Assembly: GCA_031421935.1 (NCBI GenBank)
Contig: JANOPQ010000203.1
Coordinates: 1 to 6,044 of the forward strand
DNA length: 6,044 nucleotides
From: JAJTFW01 sp031421935
GTDB taxonomy: Bacteria > Bacteroidota > Bacteroidia > AKYH767-A > OLB10
Reading direction: 5' to 3'
The position numbers and the translations under genes were made by a program. Position 1 is the stretch's first letter. Each line of letters begins with the position of its first letter. Below, in pieces: positions 5,730 to 6,044 of this stretch. The notes beneath the pieces were generated by a model. That model made no database searches. It was not told the origin of the DNA and worked only from the letters and a program-made list of their open reading frames with translations.

Positions 5730-6044
5730 TTTTTTCCAGAATTGATTCATTCTTTTGTTCGATCAAAATGTTTTGTGGTATGATGAATGGATGGTTTTAT
5801 TAAAATCTGGGAGGTGAACGATTTTTGAAAATCACATAAAAAGGAAAATCTCTTTGCTAAGAAAGTCTAATTGAATATTGGAGCTTACAACCTTTCTATT
5901 CGAAGCTAAAATTTTAGGCGCCAGAAAATTCTAGTTGTGACCATTAAGTTTAAACCAAATCCTCCAGCGCACTTTTGTGATCTCATTTTACTCTAGTGCT
6001 TGCCTGCTGCAGGCAGGTTATTAAAAAAACATAACAACTAAAAC
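5730..6044. other. Gene-free AT-rich tail with small hairpins and a dispersed repeat
   Basis: No convincing reading frame is present in these 315 bases on either strand. A run of T directly follows the stop codon (5730-5735). Short AT inverted repeats occur, for example TTTTG at 5753, CAAAA at 5764 and TTTTG at 5771, and GATTTT/AAAATC at 5820-5833, but none is strong. The 3' end holds copy B of the hairpin repeat, followed by an A-rich stretch that may lead into the next gene beyond the window. Confidence 0.6.
5970..6020 (+). repeat. Dispersed intergenic hairpin repeat, copy B
   Basis: This 51-base segment aligns without gaps to copy A at 948-998 and has the same orientation. The stem is CTTGCCTG (5999-6006), loop CTG, CAGGCAGG (6010-6017). 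The single stem difference from copy A turns a C-G pair into T-G, which still pairs as G-U in a + strand transcript but would be a C-A mismatch in a minus-strand transcript. As in copy A, GTTA and a run of seven A follow closely. The TTGTG units upstream of the hairpin are degenerate here, with only the first one intact. Confidence 0.8.

Noticed and set aside
5753..5775. Alternating TTTTG / CAAAA / TTTTG segments as an attenuator with mutually exclusive hairpins
   Set aside because: The stems are only 5 bp and nearly all A-T. In AT-rich spacer DNA this is expected by chance, and there is no leader peptide or gene directly downstream.
5808..5839. GGGAGGTGA resembling a strong Shine-Dalgarno site
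   Set aside because: The only nearby starts give frames of a few codons (a TTG at 5825 stops after four codons), and genes here do not otherwise use Shine-Dalgarno sites.

Overview
The window looks like chromosomal DNA from a low-GC member of the Bacteroidota. Three things point there. The last gene encodes a secreted protein ending in a CHU_C / type IX secretion (T9SS type B) sorting domain. A Bacteroidota-type promoter (TTG, 20-bp spacer, TATATTTG) lies just upstream of it, and gene starts sit in A/T-rich sequence without convincing Shine-Dalgarno sites. The UvrA is of a form that I associate with this phylum. A genus cannot be named from the sequence alone.

Layout, with all genes on the + strand. 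(1) 1-871: the 3' end of a TlpA-like thioredoxin-fold gene, overlapping by four bases (ATGA) an exported peroxiredoxin-like thioredoxin-family gene with a CNHC active site. (2) 872-1126: a repeat-dense intergenic stretch with two related heptanucleotide arrays, a TTGTG series spaced 10-11 bp, and a GC-rich hairpin repeat. (3) 1127-4075: a full-length uvrA, the damage-recognition ATPase of nucleotide excision repair. It has all ATPase motifs and the C-terminal zinc finger, but lacks half of the ligands of each of the two N-terminal-half zinc modules and carries a lysine-rich insertion. (4) 4076-4340: an AT-rich spacer with a weak hairpin and a good promoter. (5) 4341-5729: a 462-residue secreted multidomain protein (signal peptide, lectin-like N-terminal domain, PKD/Ig-like domains, T9SS sorting domain). 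(6) 5730-6044: a gene-free tail with a second copy of the hairpin repeat close to the window edge.

The two redox genes are very probably co-transcribed and act in the cell envelope. uvrA and the T9SS cargo gene each appear to be separate transcription units, and I see no functional link between them. No phage, transposase, CRISPR or obviously new multi-gene system is visible. The points worth a second look are the UvrA zinc-ligand loss and lysine-rich insertion, and the dispersed hairpin repeat found in two intergenic regions.
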